Positions 1-8,222 of a DNA stretch of 64,000 nucleotides are shown piece by piece. How positions within the stretch are numbered: position 1 is the first letter of the stretch; the number at the start of each line of letters is the position of its first letter. The translations under genes were made by a program, and so were the position numbers. A model generated the notes under the pieces. The model searched no databases. It was given only the letters and a program-made list of their open reading frames with translations, and was not told the DNA's origin. The DNA is from Actinomadura sp. K4S16 (GTDB taxonomy: Bacteria > Actinomycetota > Actinomycetes > Streptosporangiales > Streptosporangiaceae), in NCBI RefSeq assembly GCF_008327685.1, contig NZ_BDDE01000015.1, positions 310,001 through 374,000 on the forward strand, in the 5' to 3' direction.

Positions 1-313
1 CGCGCAGCTCGTCGAGGAACGGGCCGAGGGTGGCGAAGTCGTAGGAGTCGTCGGCGTCGCCCATCGCGACGTACTTGCCCCGCGCGGCCCGGATCCCGCC
101 CATGAGGGCGTTGCCGTAACCCTTGTCGATCACCGGCACGACGCGCGCGCCCGCGTCCCGCGCGAGCTGCTGGCTGCCGTCCGTGCTGCCGTTGTCGGCG
201 ATGACCACCTCGCCGTCGATGCCCTTGTCCTCGAAGAAGGCGATCGTCTTGCGGACGCAGGTCTCGACCGTCTCGGCCTCGTTCAGACATGGCATCACTA
301 CGGAGAGTTCCAC
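1..313 (-). CDS. Glycosyltransferase family 2 (3' end outside window)
   Basis: This is the first ~104 residues of a GT-A fold glycosyltransferase of the dolichyl/polyprenyl-phosphate sugar synthase type, running off the left edge. It starts MELSVVMPCLNEAETVETC, the usual family opening. It then shows the nucleotide-binding stretch VVIADNGSTDGS and a DxD-type metal site in GDADDSYDF. The GTG start at 313 is preceded by AAGGAGA at good spacing. Such enzymes transfer a sugar from a nucleotide sugar to a lipid phosphate carrier at the cytoplasmic membrane. The divergent membrane transferase at 607 would be a logical user of the product, but that link is inference. Donor and acceptor cannot be read from this fragment. 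Confidence 0.85.
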   Translation of the reverse strand, partial: MELSVVMPCLNEAETVETCVRKTIAFFEDKGIDGEVVIADNGSTDGSQQLARDAGARVVPVIDKGYGNALMGGIRAARGKYVAMGDADDSYDFATLGPFLDELR

Positions 314-325
314 GCGATCTCCTTC

Positions 326-379
326 GTTACCCCTGGTGGCGTCGTTACTCTTGGTGACCCTGTTACACCTGCTGACCGT
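326..379. repeat. Three 18-bp direct repeats upstream of the GT2 gene
   Basis: GTTAC recurs at 326, 344 and 362 with exact 18-bp spacing, each followed by a CTGGTG-like word (CCTGGTG, CTTGGTG, CCTGCTG). The array ends just upstream of the GT2 GTG start and lies in the divergent promoter space. It may be a regulator binding array. GTAAC words are known from MtrA sites, but the spacing here is not the usual one. The rest of the 314-606 gap shows no recognisable gene. Confidence 0.45.
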
Positions 380-606
380 CTGCGGCGTTTTCCACTAATC
401 TCTGTTGTTCCGCGTGTGGTTCCTCGGGACGGCCCGTCAGCGTTCAATGATGCCCGCCGAGGGCGGGGCTTGAGGGCCGCTCTCGTCAAGAGCACCCGTA
501 TCGTGTTGCCCACTTGCAACCGGAAGACCCTATCCGGCGCGATCGCGGGCGGCATGTTAGGACGTCAAGCATACGGGCACGGCGGCCCGGAAAGGGTTGG
601 GCGGCT

Positions 607-2553
607 GTGACGCGCTCCGCAGGACGCAGTGCCGTGGACGAACGTAGTGCCGGGGACGGACTCAGTGCCACCGGACCGGGGGCCGGACATCGAAGGGAAG
701 GTGCGGCAGTGGCGGGGGAAACGCCGCGGGGCACCGCGCTCGACGGGTCGGCGCAGGGCGGAACGGCCCTGGCCACGGCGGCCGCGTCCGCCGCGACGAC
801 GGACGTCCCGGGCGACACGCCCGGGGGGCCGAAGACCATCCCGGATTCGGCCAAATCTCCTCCAGGCTCCGGCAAGGCCGCGCTCGATTCCGCGTCGGCG
901 GCACTGGAGTCCGGCATATCCCGCCCCACGGTCGCCGATTCCGGCACCGCCATTGAGGACGGCCCGGAAACGGACACAAAGGCACGTCCGGAATCGGGCG
1001 ACGCGCCCGAGGAGCCGTCCGCCGCGACTGCGGCGCCGGGCCGCCGGCGCGCTCGCGGCCTGTGGACGCTGGCGCGCCGGAATCCGACGTTCAGTGTGAT
1101 CATTGCCATAGCGGCGCTGCTCCGCCTGGTGACGATGCTCGGCTACCAGCCGGTGATGTTCTTCAACGACAGCTTCGACTACCTGAACGTCGCGATGGAC
1201 CCGTATCCGCACCCGCTGCGGCCCGACGGGTACTCGTTCCTGCTGCTCGTCCTGAAGCCTTTCCACAGCTTCGCGCTGGTCGCCGGGATCCAGCACCTCA
1301 TGGGCCTGGCCATGGGCGTGATGATCTACGCGCTGCTGCGGCGCCGGTTCCGGCTGCCCGGCTGGGGCGCCGCGCTCGCGTCCGCGCCGGTCCTGCTGGA
1401 CGCCTACCAGCTCCAGCTCGAGCACCTGGTGCTCTCGGACACGACCTTCACCTTCCTGGTGATGTGCGCGGTCACGCTGCTGCTCTGGCGGGACCGCCCG
1501 ACCTGGAAGATCGCCGCGGCGGTCGGGCTCATCGTCGGGATGGCCTGGCTGACCCGCTCGGTCGGCATGCCGGTGCTCCTCGGCGTGCTGGTGTACATGC
1601 TCATCCGGCGCTGCGGCTGGCGGCTCATGGCCGCGACGCTGGTGGCCTGCCTGCTGCCGGTGCTCGGCTACATGGGCTGGTACAAGGCCGAGAGCGACAA
1701 GTTCGCGATCACCGAGAGCAACGGGATCTTCCTGTACGCCCGGGTCTACAAGTTCGCCGACTGCCACCGGATGAAGGACCTGCCGGTCAGCGAGTACCCG
1801 CTGTGCACCGAGCCGGGGAACCGGCTGCCCAACTCGCAGGACGGCATCTGGAACGCCCGCTCCCCGCTCAACCGCTACACCGGCACGCGGTTCAGCCCCG
1901 AGAACAACAAGCTCGGCAACGACTTCGCCAAGCGCGCCATCACCGCCCAGCCGCTCGACTACGCGCGGGTCGTCGCGCACGACTTCTTCCGTGTCTTCCA
2001 GTGGAAGCGCACGGTGTTCCCCGACCCGGCGACGTACTCGCAGTACGAGTTCGAGAAGAAGAGCAGGCCGCTGCCCGACTGGCACATGCCCGGCGGCGGG
2101 ACGGCGGCGCAGGACGCGCGCGGCTACGAGCACGGCAACGCCCGCACGCAGGTCGCCGAGCCGTTCGCCGGGGTCGCCCGCGGCTACCAGGACGTCTTCT
2201 ACCTGCGCGGGACGATGGTCGGCGGCATCCTGCTCATCGGCCTGGCCGGGCTGGTCCCGCTGTGGCGCCGGTTCGGCGGCGAGGCGCTGCTGCCGTGGAC
2301 GCTCGCCACCGGGCTGCTGCTCGCGCCCGCGGCCACCGCCGAGTTCGACTACCGGTACGTGCTGCCCGCCGTCCCGCTGGCGGCGCTCGCCGCGGGGCTG
2401 GCGTTCCGGCCCGAGGCCCGCGAGACGGTGACCGGGTGGACGCGCCGCCTCGCCCGGCGCGCGAAGAGCGAGTCGGCACCGTCCCCCGAGCCCGCGCAGC
2501 CCACCGAGCCGGCGGTGCCCGAGTCACCCCTGGCCACCGAGGTCACCGCCTGA
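607..2553 (+). CDS. ArnT/PMT-like polytopic membrane glycosyltransferase
   Basis: A ~648-residue protein with a long disordered Ala/Glu/Ser-rich N-terminus (about 150 residues) followed by about ten hydrophobic segments typical of GT-C transferases using lipid-phosphate sugars. The first luminal loop has NDSFDYLNVAMDPYPHPLRPDGYS, the position where this superfamily carries its catalytic acidic residue. A hydrophilic exterior domain with AFAKR and QWKRTVFPDPATY stretches follows, and then terminal helices with EFDYRYVLPAVPLAALAAG. The protein ends in a Pro/Glu-rich tail. The start is uncertain: a TTG at 514, the GTG at 607 and a GTG at 709 (after GAAGGGAAGG) are all in frame. It is divergent from the GT2 gene, which suggests a joint role in cell-envelope glycosylation. 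Substrate unknown. Confidence 0.75.
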   Translation: MTRSAGRSAVDERSAGDGLSATGPGAGHRREGAAVAGETPRGTALDGSAQGGTALATAAASAATTDVPGDTPGGPKTIPDSAKSPPGSGKAALDSASAALESGISRPTVADSGTAIEDGPETDTKARPESGDAPEEPSAATAAPGRRRARGLWTLARRNPTFSVIIAIAALLRLVTMLGYQPVMFFNDSFDYLNVAMDPYPHPLRPDGYSFLLLVLKPFHSFALVAGIQHLMGLAMGVMIYALLRRRFRLPGWGAALASAPVLLDAYQLQLEHLVLSDTTFTFLVMCAVTLLLWRDRPTWKIAAAVGLIVGMAWLTRSVGMPVLLGVLVYMLIRRCGWRLMAATLVACLLPVLGYMGWYKAESDKFAITESNGIFLYARVYKFADCHRMKDLPVSEYPLCTEPGNRLPNSQDGIWNARSPLNRYTGTRFSPENNKLGNDFAKRAITAQPLDYARVVAHDFFRVFQWKRTVFPDPATYSQYEFEKKSRPLPDWHMPGGGTAAQDARGYEHGNARTQVAEPFAGVARGYQDVFYLRGTMVGGILLIGLAGLVPLWRRFGGEALLPWTLATGLLLAPAATAEFDYRYVLPAVPLAALAAGLAFRPEARETVTGWTRRLARRAKSESAPSPEPAQPTEPAVPESPLATEVTA

Positions 2554-2576
2554 ACGGCAGAGTCAGCGCCGGGCGG

Positions 2577-2879
2577 CTACCAGGCGTGCATCCGGCGGAG
2601 GTGGAAGACCATCGCCACGTCGCTGACGCTGCGGGCCATCGGCGGGTCCTCTCGCCTGCCATGCGTCGCGGACAGCGCCTTGACGTTCTCGCTGCCGCAG
2701 GTCGGGCAGCACCGGTTGACCCAGGGCGTCGTGCAGGGTTGGCCGTGGCGCTCGTAGACGACGGCCTCGTTGCCGTGCCCGTCGCCGGAGTGCCGGACCC
2801 GGAACTCCTCGTCCCAGGACCCCGCGCAGCTCAGGCACTCGAAGCCCCACACCTCGTGGTTCGTCCATGCCTCATGCAC
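2577..2879 (-). CDS. Small zinc-ribbon-like hypothetical protein
   Basis: About 100 residues with two CxxC knuckles, FECLSC near the N-terminus and NRCCPTCGS in the middle, spaced as in a zinc ribbon. Between them lies a His/Glu-rich segment, and the C-terminus ends VFHLRRMHAW. I chose the GTG at 2879 because GAGGGGG lies upstream; an in-frame start at 2945 is possible but poorly supported. It has no signal peptide or membrane segment, so it is probably cytoplasmic. It converges on the 3' end of the upstream transferase with a 23-base gap. The family resembles short actinobacterial proteins of unknown function with a C-terminal FHLRRMH-like tail; no specific role can be assigned. Confidence 0.65.
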   Translation of the reverse strand: MHEAWTNHEVWGFECLSCAGSWDEEFRVRHSGDGHGNEAVVYERHGQPCTTPWVNRCCPTCGSENVKALSATHGRREDPPMARSVSDVAMVFHLRRMHAW

Positions 2880-3019
2880 GGCACTCACCCCCTCGCAGAC
2901 CGTTCCGTACGCATCTGACCGCGGCGCCTCTGGTCTGCTTCCCACGGATGCCCCGGCCGGAGGCCACCGGCTCAGTTATGCCCGCAAGGACCCCGTTTGC
3001 ATCGCTCTGGGGGCGGTGA

Positions 3020-3877
3020 CTATTTCCTTGCCTTGACGACGGCGTCGTAGACGAGGCGCTTCTGGGCGCCGTTCTCCCGGGCGACCTCGGCGATGGCCTG
3101 CTTGCGCGGCGTCCCGGCCGCCTCGCGCGCGGCGACCGCCGCCGCCAGCTCCACCGGGTCCGACAGCCCGCGCGGCTCGGGAGCGCCCCCGACCACCAGC
3201 GTGATCTCGCCGAGGACGCCGTCCTTCGCCCACGCGGCCACTTCGCCGAGCGTCCCCCGCCGGACCTCCTCGTAGGTCTTGGTCAGCTCGCGGCAGACCG
3301 CGGCGGGACGGTCCGCGCCGAACGCCTCCGCCATCGCCGCGAGGGTCACCGGCAGCCGTCGCGGCGACTCGAAGAACACCATCGTGCGGGGCTCGCCGGC
3401 GAGCGCCTCCAGCCGCCGGGCCCGCTCGCCCGGCTTGCGCGGCGGGAACCCCTCGAAGCAGAACCGGTCGGTGGGCAGCCCCGACACCGCCAGCGCGGTC
3501 GTGACCGCGGACGGCCCGGGCAGCACCGTGACCGGAACGCCCTCGGCGACGGCGGCGCGGACGAGCCGGTACCCGGGGTCCGACACGCCCGGCATCCCGG
3601 CGTCGGTGATGACCAGGACGTCCCGTCCGGCGAGCAGGTCCTCGACGAGGCCCGCCGCCCGCTCCCGCTCGTTCAGGTCGTTGTAGGACACGACGCGCGC
3701 GGCGAGTTCGACGCCGAGGTCGCCCGCCAGCCGCCGCAGCCGCCGCGTGTCCTCCGCCGCGATGACCGGCGCCTCCGCGAGCGCGGCCCGCAGGCGGGCC
3801 GAGGCGTCCTCGGGCCTCCCGATCGGCGCCGCGGCGAGCCGCAGCGTCCCCGTCACGGCCCCTGTCACGGCCTCCAT
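3020..3877 (-). CDS. rsmI: 16S rRNA (cytidine1402-2'-O)-methyltransferase RsmI
   Basis: A tetrapyrrole-methylase-fold enzyme that 2'-O-methylates C1402 of 16S rRNA in the decoding centre, using SAM. Recognisable family stretches are LRLAAAPIGRPEDAS, APVIAAEDTRRLRRL, VSYNDLNERERA, VLVITDAGMPGVSDPGYRLVRAA (SAM pocket), VTVLPGPSAVTTALAVSGLPTDRFCFEGFPPRK and VFFESPRRL. These are followed by the C-terminal helical tail ending RLVYDAVVKARK. The length (~285 aa) is normal. The start is ambiguous because MEAVMEAV is a short repeat; the ATG at 3877 has GGAGG five bases upstream, while ATG 3889 and GTG 3856 are alternatives. The gene is divergent from pmt with a very short shared promoter region. Confidence 0.93.
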   Translation of the reverse strand: MEAVTGAVTGTLRLAAAPIGRPEDASARLRAALAEAPVIAAEDTRRLRRLAGDLGVELAARVVSYNDLNERERAAGLVEDLLAGRDVLVITDAGMPGVSDPGYRLVRAAVAEGVPVTVLPGPSAVTTALAVSGLPTDRFCFEGFPPRKPGERARRLEALAGEPRTMVFFESPRRLPVTLAAMAEAFGADRPAAVCRELTKTYEEVRRGTLGEVAAWAKDGVLGEITLVVGGAPEPRGLSDPVELAAAVAAREAAGTPRKQAIAEVARENGAQKRLVYDAVVKARK

Positions 3878-3948
3878 CACGGCCTCCATCCCGGTCCGGT
3901 CACGGGGCCCATTGTCCCAGGGGGCGCCCCGAGGTCCTGAAGGAGGCG

Positions 3949-3968
3949 GCGAGTGCAAATAAACTCGC
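3949..3968 (+). promoter_or_regulatory. Leaderless-type promoter and small hairpin before pmt
   Basis: An inverted repeat, GCGAGT (3949-3954) and ACTCGC (3963-3968), brackets the A/T-rich word TAAACT (3960-3965). That word sits six bases before the pmt ATG at 3972 and fits a -10 element for a leaderless transcript. There is no convincing ribosome-binding site at normal spacing. Confidence 0.4.
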
Positions 3969-3971
3969 AGG

Positions 3972-5795
3972 ATGGCGACGACGGATCTGGCTTCGGTCCC
4001 GGCCACGGCGTCCCGGCGCCGGCCCCCTCAGCTGCGGGAATGGCTCACGCCCGCGATCCCGGGCAGCCCGCTGCTGTCCTGGCTGGGCCCGCTGCTGGTC
4101 ACGGCGCTCGCCGCGTACCTGCGGTTCGACCGGCTGGGGACGCCGAAGGCGGTGGTCTTCGACGAGACCTACTACGCCAAGGACGCGCTCGCCCTGCTGA
4201 AGTTCGGCTGGGAGCACAACACCGTCGAGAACGCCGACAAGATGCTCATCGCCGACCCGGACGCGCACATCTGGGGCAGCGGCCCCGCGTTCGTCGCGCA
4301 TCCGCCGTTCGGCAAGTGGATGATCGCGATCGGCGAGGCGATGTTCGGCGCGACCCCCTTCGGGTGGCGGTTCGTGCCCGCCCTGGCCGGGACGCTGTCG
4401 GTGCTGATCCTGTGCCGGGTGGCGCGCCGGATGACGGGCTCGACGCTGCTCGGCTGCGCCGCCGGGCTGCTGCTGGCGCTGGACGGCCTGGCGTTCGTGA
4501 CCAGCCGGGCCGCGCTGCTGGACGTCTTCGTGATGTTCTGGGTCCTCGCCGGGTTCGCCTGCCTGGTGAACGACCGGGACCGCTCCCGCCGCGCCCTCGC
4601 CGACCGGATCGAGGCCGGCGAGACCTCGGTGTACGGGCCGTTCCTCGCGCACGGCTGGCGGTGGGGGGCGGGCGTCTGCCTCGGTCTCGCCTGCGCCACC
4701 AAGTGGACGGGGATCTTCTACGTCGCCGCGTTCGGGCTGATGACCGTCCTGTGGGACTACGGCGCCCGCCGCGCCGCCGGGGTGCGGGCCCCGCTGCAGG
4801 GGACGATGCTGCTGGAGGCCGTCCCGGCGTTCGTGCAGATGGTCGTGGTGGGGCTCGTCACCTACCTGGCGACCTGGTGGGGGTGGATCTTCAAGCCGGG
4901 CGGCTGGGGGCGCGGCACGGCGTCGGACAACCCGCTGTGGCGGCCGTTCGAGGCGATGCCGAAGCTGTGGCACTACCACGCGGAGATGCTCGGCTTCCAC
5001 ACCGGGCTGGACGCCAAGCACCCCTACCAGTCGTGGCCGTGGGACTGGCCGATCCTGCGCCGCCCGGTCGCGTTCTTCTACACCGAGCCCAAGGGCGCGT
5101 GCGGCGGCGCGTCCCGCTGCTCGCGCGAGATCCTCGGGATCGGCACGCCCGCCCTGTGGTGGGGCGCGCTGGTCGCGCTGATCGTGGTCGCGTTCATCTG
5201 GCTGATCCTGCGGGACTGGCGGGCCGGGGCGATCCTGCTCGGCTTCCTCGCGGGCTGGCTGACCTGGTTCCCGTCGGCGTTCGCCGACCGCACGATGTTC
5301 CTGTTCTACGCGACGCCGCTGATCCCGTTCATGGTGCTGGCGGTCGTCCTCGTGCTCGGCTACCTGATCGGACCCGCGCCCGGCTGGGCGGCGGGCGCGC
5401 ACGCGGCACGTCCCGGCGAGAACGGCGGAGCCGCCGATCCCCAAGGGGCCATGCCCGAAGGGCCTCCCGGCCTGCCCTGGGACTCCCCCGCCGACCAGGA
5501 TCCGGCCCTCGCGCCGTACGGCGAGCAAGGCCGGTACGGCGAGCACGCTCCCTATGACGAGCAGCCGTACGACGACCACGGGTACGGCGAGCATCCGTAC
5601 GGCGAGCACGGGGCGCACGCGCCGCCGGCGCCCGTCCAGACCGCCGGGGTCAGGCGGCTGATCGGCGCCGCCGCGGCGGGGGCGTTCCTGCTGGTGGTGC
5701 TGGCCAACTTCGCGTACTTCCATCCGATCCTGTCCGCGCAGACGATCCCCTACGAGGACTGGCACGAGCGGATCTGGTTCCAGTCCTGGGTCTGA
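3972..5795 (+). CDS. pmt: Protein O-mannosyltransferase (PMT family)
   Basis: A ~607-residue GT-C enzyme that transfers mannose from polyprenyl-phosphate mannose to Ser/Thr of secreted proteins on the outer face of the membrane. Key features are the first-loop FDETYYAKDA, which carries the conserved Asp-Glu pair, and HPPFGKWMIAIGE. KWTGIFYV and SWPWDWPILRRPVAFFY follow, with repeated hydrophobic helices and the usual C-terminal helix followed by a short tail (HERIWFQSW). This matches actinobacterial Pmt proteins used with Sec-dependent glycoproteins. It differs in having a low-complexity loop of about 100 residues (roughly 475-575) between the last transmembrane segments. That loop is full of YGE/YGEH/YDE repeats. 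The start is probably leaderless. Confidence 0.9.
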   Translation: MATTDLASVPATASRRRPPQLREWLTPAIPGSPLLSWLGPLLVTALAAYLRFDRLGTPKAVVFDETYYAKDALALLKFGWEHNTVENADKMLIADPDAHIWGSGPAFVAHPPFGKWMIAIGEAMFGATPFGWRFVPALAGTLSVLILCRVARRMTGSTLLGCAAGLLLALDGLAFVTSRAALLDVFVMFWVLAGFACLVNDRDRSRRALADRIEAGETSVYGPFLAHGWRWGAGVCLGLACATKWTGIFYVAAFGLMTVLWDYGARRAAGVRAPLQGTMLLEAVPAFVQMVVVGLVTYLATWWGWIFKPGGWGRGTASDNPLWRPFEAMPKLWHYHAEMLGFHTGLDAKHPYQSWPWDWPILRRPVAFFYTEPKGACGGASRCSREILGIGTPALWWGALVALIVVAFIWLILRDWRAGAILLGFLAGWLTWFPSAFADRTMFLFYATPLIPFMVLAVVLVLGYLIGPAPGWAAGAHAARPGENGGAADPQGAMPEGPPGLPWDSPADQDPALAPYGEQGRYGEHAPYDEQPYDDHGYGEHPYGEHGAHAPPAPVQTAGVRRLIGAAAAGAFLLVVLANFAYFHPILSAQTIPYEDWHERIWFQSWV

Positions 5796-5811
5796 CGCCC
5801 GGCCGGGACCG

Positions 5812-7020
5812 CTAGAGCCCGGCTGCGGCGTCCACGGGGACGGCGGGGCGCGCGGCGGGGCGCAGCGTCCGCGCGCCGAGCAGGCACACGGCCAGGGCCA
5901 GGACGCCCCCGGCGCCGGCGCCCGCGAACGCTCCGGGGACGCCCGCGGCGTCCTGCCCGACGCCCGAGACGAACGAGCCGACGGAGCTGCCCGCGCCGAT
6001 CGCCGCGACGATCCATGCGAACGCCTCGGTGACGGTCCCGGCCGGGGCGAGCCGGTCGACGAGCGTGAAGCTGCACGCCAGCACGGGCGCGAGGAAGACG
6101 CCGGAGGCGAACGCGATCACCGACATGAGGGGCAGGCCCGGCGCGAGGACGAGCGGGAGGTATCCGGCGGCGAGCGCGGCCAGCAGCCAGGGCAGCCGCC
6201 GGTGCGCCGCGCCCGCCCACGAGCGGGCGCCGTAGGCGATCCCGCCTGCGAGGGCGCCGCCCGCCATGCACGCCAGCAGCAGCCCGGAGGCGAGGTCGCT
6301 GCCCTGGTCCTCGGCGTAGGCGACGACGGCGACGGAGTAGACGCCGAGCGCGATCCCGGCGCAGCCGAGCGACAGCAGCAGGACCCGCAGGCCCGGGGAC
6401 CGCAGCGGCCCGGCCCAGTCGGAGGCGCGCGGCGCGCCCCGCCACCTGCGCGACGGCCCCGACAATGCGACGACGAGCGTTCCGGCGATGCCGAGCGCGC
6501 CGGTGAGCAGCAGCGCGGTCTCGGTGTTCACGACGGCTGCGGCGACGACGAGCAGCGGCCCGGCGGTGAACAGCAGCTCCTGGGCGGCGGCGTCGAGCGC
6601 GTAGGCGGCGTCGACCTGCTCGGGGCCGTCCAGGACGTCGGGCCACAGCGCGCGGAGCCCGGCTTCGAGGGGCGGGGTGGCGAACCCGGCGGCGAAGACG
6701 GCGGCGACGGCCACCGGGAGCGGGTCCGCGCCGACCGCGGCGAGCAGGGCGAAACCGGCCGCGGAGGCGCAGGCGGCGGGCAGCAGGACGCGCGGCTGGC
6801 CGAACCGGTCCATGGCGCGGCCGAGGACGGGCTGCCCGGCGGCGGTGGCGAGGCCGAGGATCGCGGCGAGGGTCCCGGCGAGCGGGTAGCCGCCGTCGTC
6901 CGCGCGGACGTGCAGGACGACGGCGAGGATGCCCATCCCGTTGGGGAGCCGTCCGAGGAGGGTGCCGCCGAGCAGGCGTCCCGCGTACGGCCTCCGCAGG
7001 AAGACGACATAGCCGCGCAT
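5812..7020 (-). CDS. MFS transporter (12 TM)
   Basis: A 402-residue major facilitator with about 12 hydrophobic helices. The loop 2-3 motif is present as LGRAMDRFGQPRVLLP, and the N-terminus begins MRGYVVFLRRPYAGRLLGGTLLGRLPNGMGILAVVL, a form common in small actinobacterial MFS exporters of unknown substrate. It is divergent from a LacI-family gene, and the 123-base gap carries paired TACGTA-centred repeats. Control by that regulator is therefore likely. Sugar or antibiotic export cannot be distinguished from sequence. The gene converges on pmt with 16 bases between stops. Confidence 0.85.
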   Translation of the reverse strand: MRGYVVFLRRPYAGRLLGGTLLGRLPNGMGILAVVLHVRADDGGYPLAGTLAAILGLATAAGQPVLGRAMDRFGQPRVLLPAACASAAGFALLAAVGADPLPVAVAAVFAAGFATPPLEAGLRALWPDVLDGPEQVDAAYALDAAAQELLFTAGPLLVVAAAVVNTETALLLTGALGIAGTLVVALSGPSRRWRGAPRASDWAGPLRSPGLRVLLLSLGCAGIALGVYSVAVVAYAEDQGSDLASGLLLACMAGGALAGGIAYGARSWAGAAHRRLPWLLAALAAGYLPLVLAPGLPLMSVIAFASGVFLAPVLACSFTLVDRLAPAGTVTEAFAWIVAAIGAGSSVGSFVSGVGQDAAGVPGAFAGAGAGGVLALAVCLLGARTLRPAARPAVPVDAAAGL

Positions 7021-7053
7021 CGATGGCCCCCGAGATCCCGTCCTGCTTGCCGA

Positions 7054-7081
7054 GTCATACGTATTACTCCCGTCATACGTA
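7054..7081. promoter_or_regulatory. Paired operator candidate between MFS and LacI genes
   Basis: The ten-base word GTCATACGTA occurs twice (7054-7063 and 7072-7081), 18 bases apart start to start. Each copy contains the palindrome TACGTA. The pair lies in the divergent promoter space between the MFS exporter and the LacI-type regulator, consistent with autoregulation and exporter control. The binding role is inferred. Confidence 0.5.
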
Positions 7082-7143
7082 CCACCTCCGGGTCGTCCCG
7101 TTCTAGTCTGATTTCGTCCGACCGATCCGCCAGGGAGGCGCAG

Positions 7144-8157
7144 GTGCCGGCGATCAGCCGTCCCACCAGCAAGGACGTGGCTCAGGAGGCCGGGGTCTCG
7201 CAGTCCACGGTCTCGCTCGTGCTGGGCGGCAAGTGGAGCGGGCGCGTCTCCCCCGCGACCGCGCGCAGCGTGCGGAGCGCCGCGGAGCGGCTCGGCTACC
7301 GGCCCAACCAGGCGGCCCGGAACCTGCGGCTCGGCACGACCCGGACCGTCCTGCTGATGGTGCCGACCCTGACCGCGCCGTTCTTCGGCCCCGTCTACAC
7401 CGGCGCGGCGCGGGTCGCCGCCCGGCACGGCTTCGGCGTCGTGGTCTCGACCTGGCCGGACGACGCCGCGGGCCCCGCCGACAGCCCGTTCGCGGCGCCG
7501 GACGAGGCGATCGACGGCATCCTCGCCAGTTCGATGGCCGTGGAGGCGCTCGGCCGGTTCCGCGGGACGCCCGCCGTGATGCTGGACAGCGGCCCGGCGG
7601 GGCGGCCCGGCGCCCCCGTCCCCACCGTCGACTTCGGCGTGGCCGACGGGATGCGGGAGATCGCGGCGCACCTCGCGGCCCTCGGCCACCGCCGGATCGG
7701 GCATGTCGCCGCCGCCGTGGACCAGTGGACGTTCCACGCCCGCGCGGACGCCCTCGCCGGCGCCGTCGCCGGCCTGCCGGGCGGTGTGCTGACCCGGTCC
7801 GCCTGCGCGATCGACGTCGCCTCGGCCAAGGGCGCCGCCACCCGGCTGCTCACCGCCCCCGACCCGCCGACCGCGCTCGTCTGCGACGACGACCTGATCG
7901 CGGCGGGCGCGTACAAGGCGGCGCGCGCGCTGGGGCTGGACGTCCCGACCGACGTGTCGGTCACCGGGTTCGACGACGTGCTGCTGGCGACGGCGCTGGA
8001 GCCCGAGCTGACCACCGTCCGGCTGCCCGCCGAGGAACTGGGCGCCCAGGGAATGGCGGCGCTGCTCGCCCTCCTCGACGGCCGCGCTCCGGCTCCCCTC
8101 GTCCTGCCCGGCGAACTCGTCGTCCGCGGGTCGACGGCGCCGCCGCGCCCCCGCTGA
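7144..8157 (+). CDS. LacI family transcriptional regulator
   Basis: A 337-residue repressor-type protein. The N-terminal helix-turn-helix reads PTSKDVAQEAGVSQSTVSLVL (about 7-27), followed by the hinge helix region RLGYRPNQAARNLRLG. The periplasmic-binding-protein-like domain contains APFFGPVYTGAARVAARHGFGVVV, DGILASSM, GHRRIGHVAA, PPTALVCDDDLIAAGAYKAARALG and VSVTGFDDVLLATALEPELTTVR. The GTG start at 7144 has GGGAGG at ideal spacing. It is divergent from the MFS gene and the two share a probable operator. The ligand is probably a sugar or related small molecule; which one is not visible. CorA follows downstream after 65 bases and appears to have its own promoter. Confidence 0.92.
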   Translation: MPAISRPTSKDVAQEAGVSQSTVSLVLGGKWSGRVSPATARSVRSAAERLGYRPNQAARNLRLGTTRTVLLMVPTLTAPFFGPVYTGAARVAARHGFGVVVSTWPDDAAGPADSPFAAPDEAIDGILASSMAVEALGRFRGTPAVMLDSGPAGRPGAPVPTVDFGVADGMREIAAHLAALGHRRIGHVAAAVDQWTFHARADALAGAVAGLPGGVLTRSACAIDVASAKGAATRLLTAPDPPTALVCDDDLIAAGAYKAARALGLDVPTDVSVTGFDDVLLATALEPELTTVRLPAEELGAQGMAALLALLDGRAPAPLVLPGELVVRGSTAPPRPR

Positions 8158-8209
8158 CCGGTCCGGGGCCCGCAAGCCCACCGGACCATCATGTTTTCGA
8201 AAAGAGGGG

Positions 8210-8215
8210 TATAAC
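8210..8215 (+). promoter_or_regulatory. -10 element for leaderless corA
   Basis: TATAAC lies seven bases before the corA ATG, so transcription would begin at or next to the start codon. The nearest purine-rich tract (AGAGGGG) is too far upstream to be a normal ribosome-binding site and overlaps the promoter. No clear -35 was found. Confidence 0.5.
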
Positions 8216-8222
8216 GCCGCCC

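Noticed and set aside
565..2133. Long open frames antisense to or out of phase with the membrane transferase, and many similar long frames across the window
   Set aside because: At this G+C content stop codons are rare in all frames. These frames have Arg/Pro/Ala-only translations and no motifs, while the opposite frame has clear family signatures.
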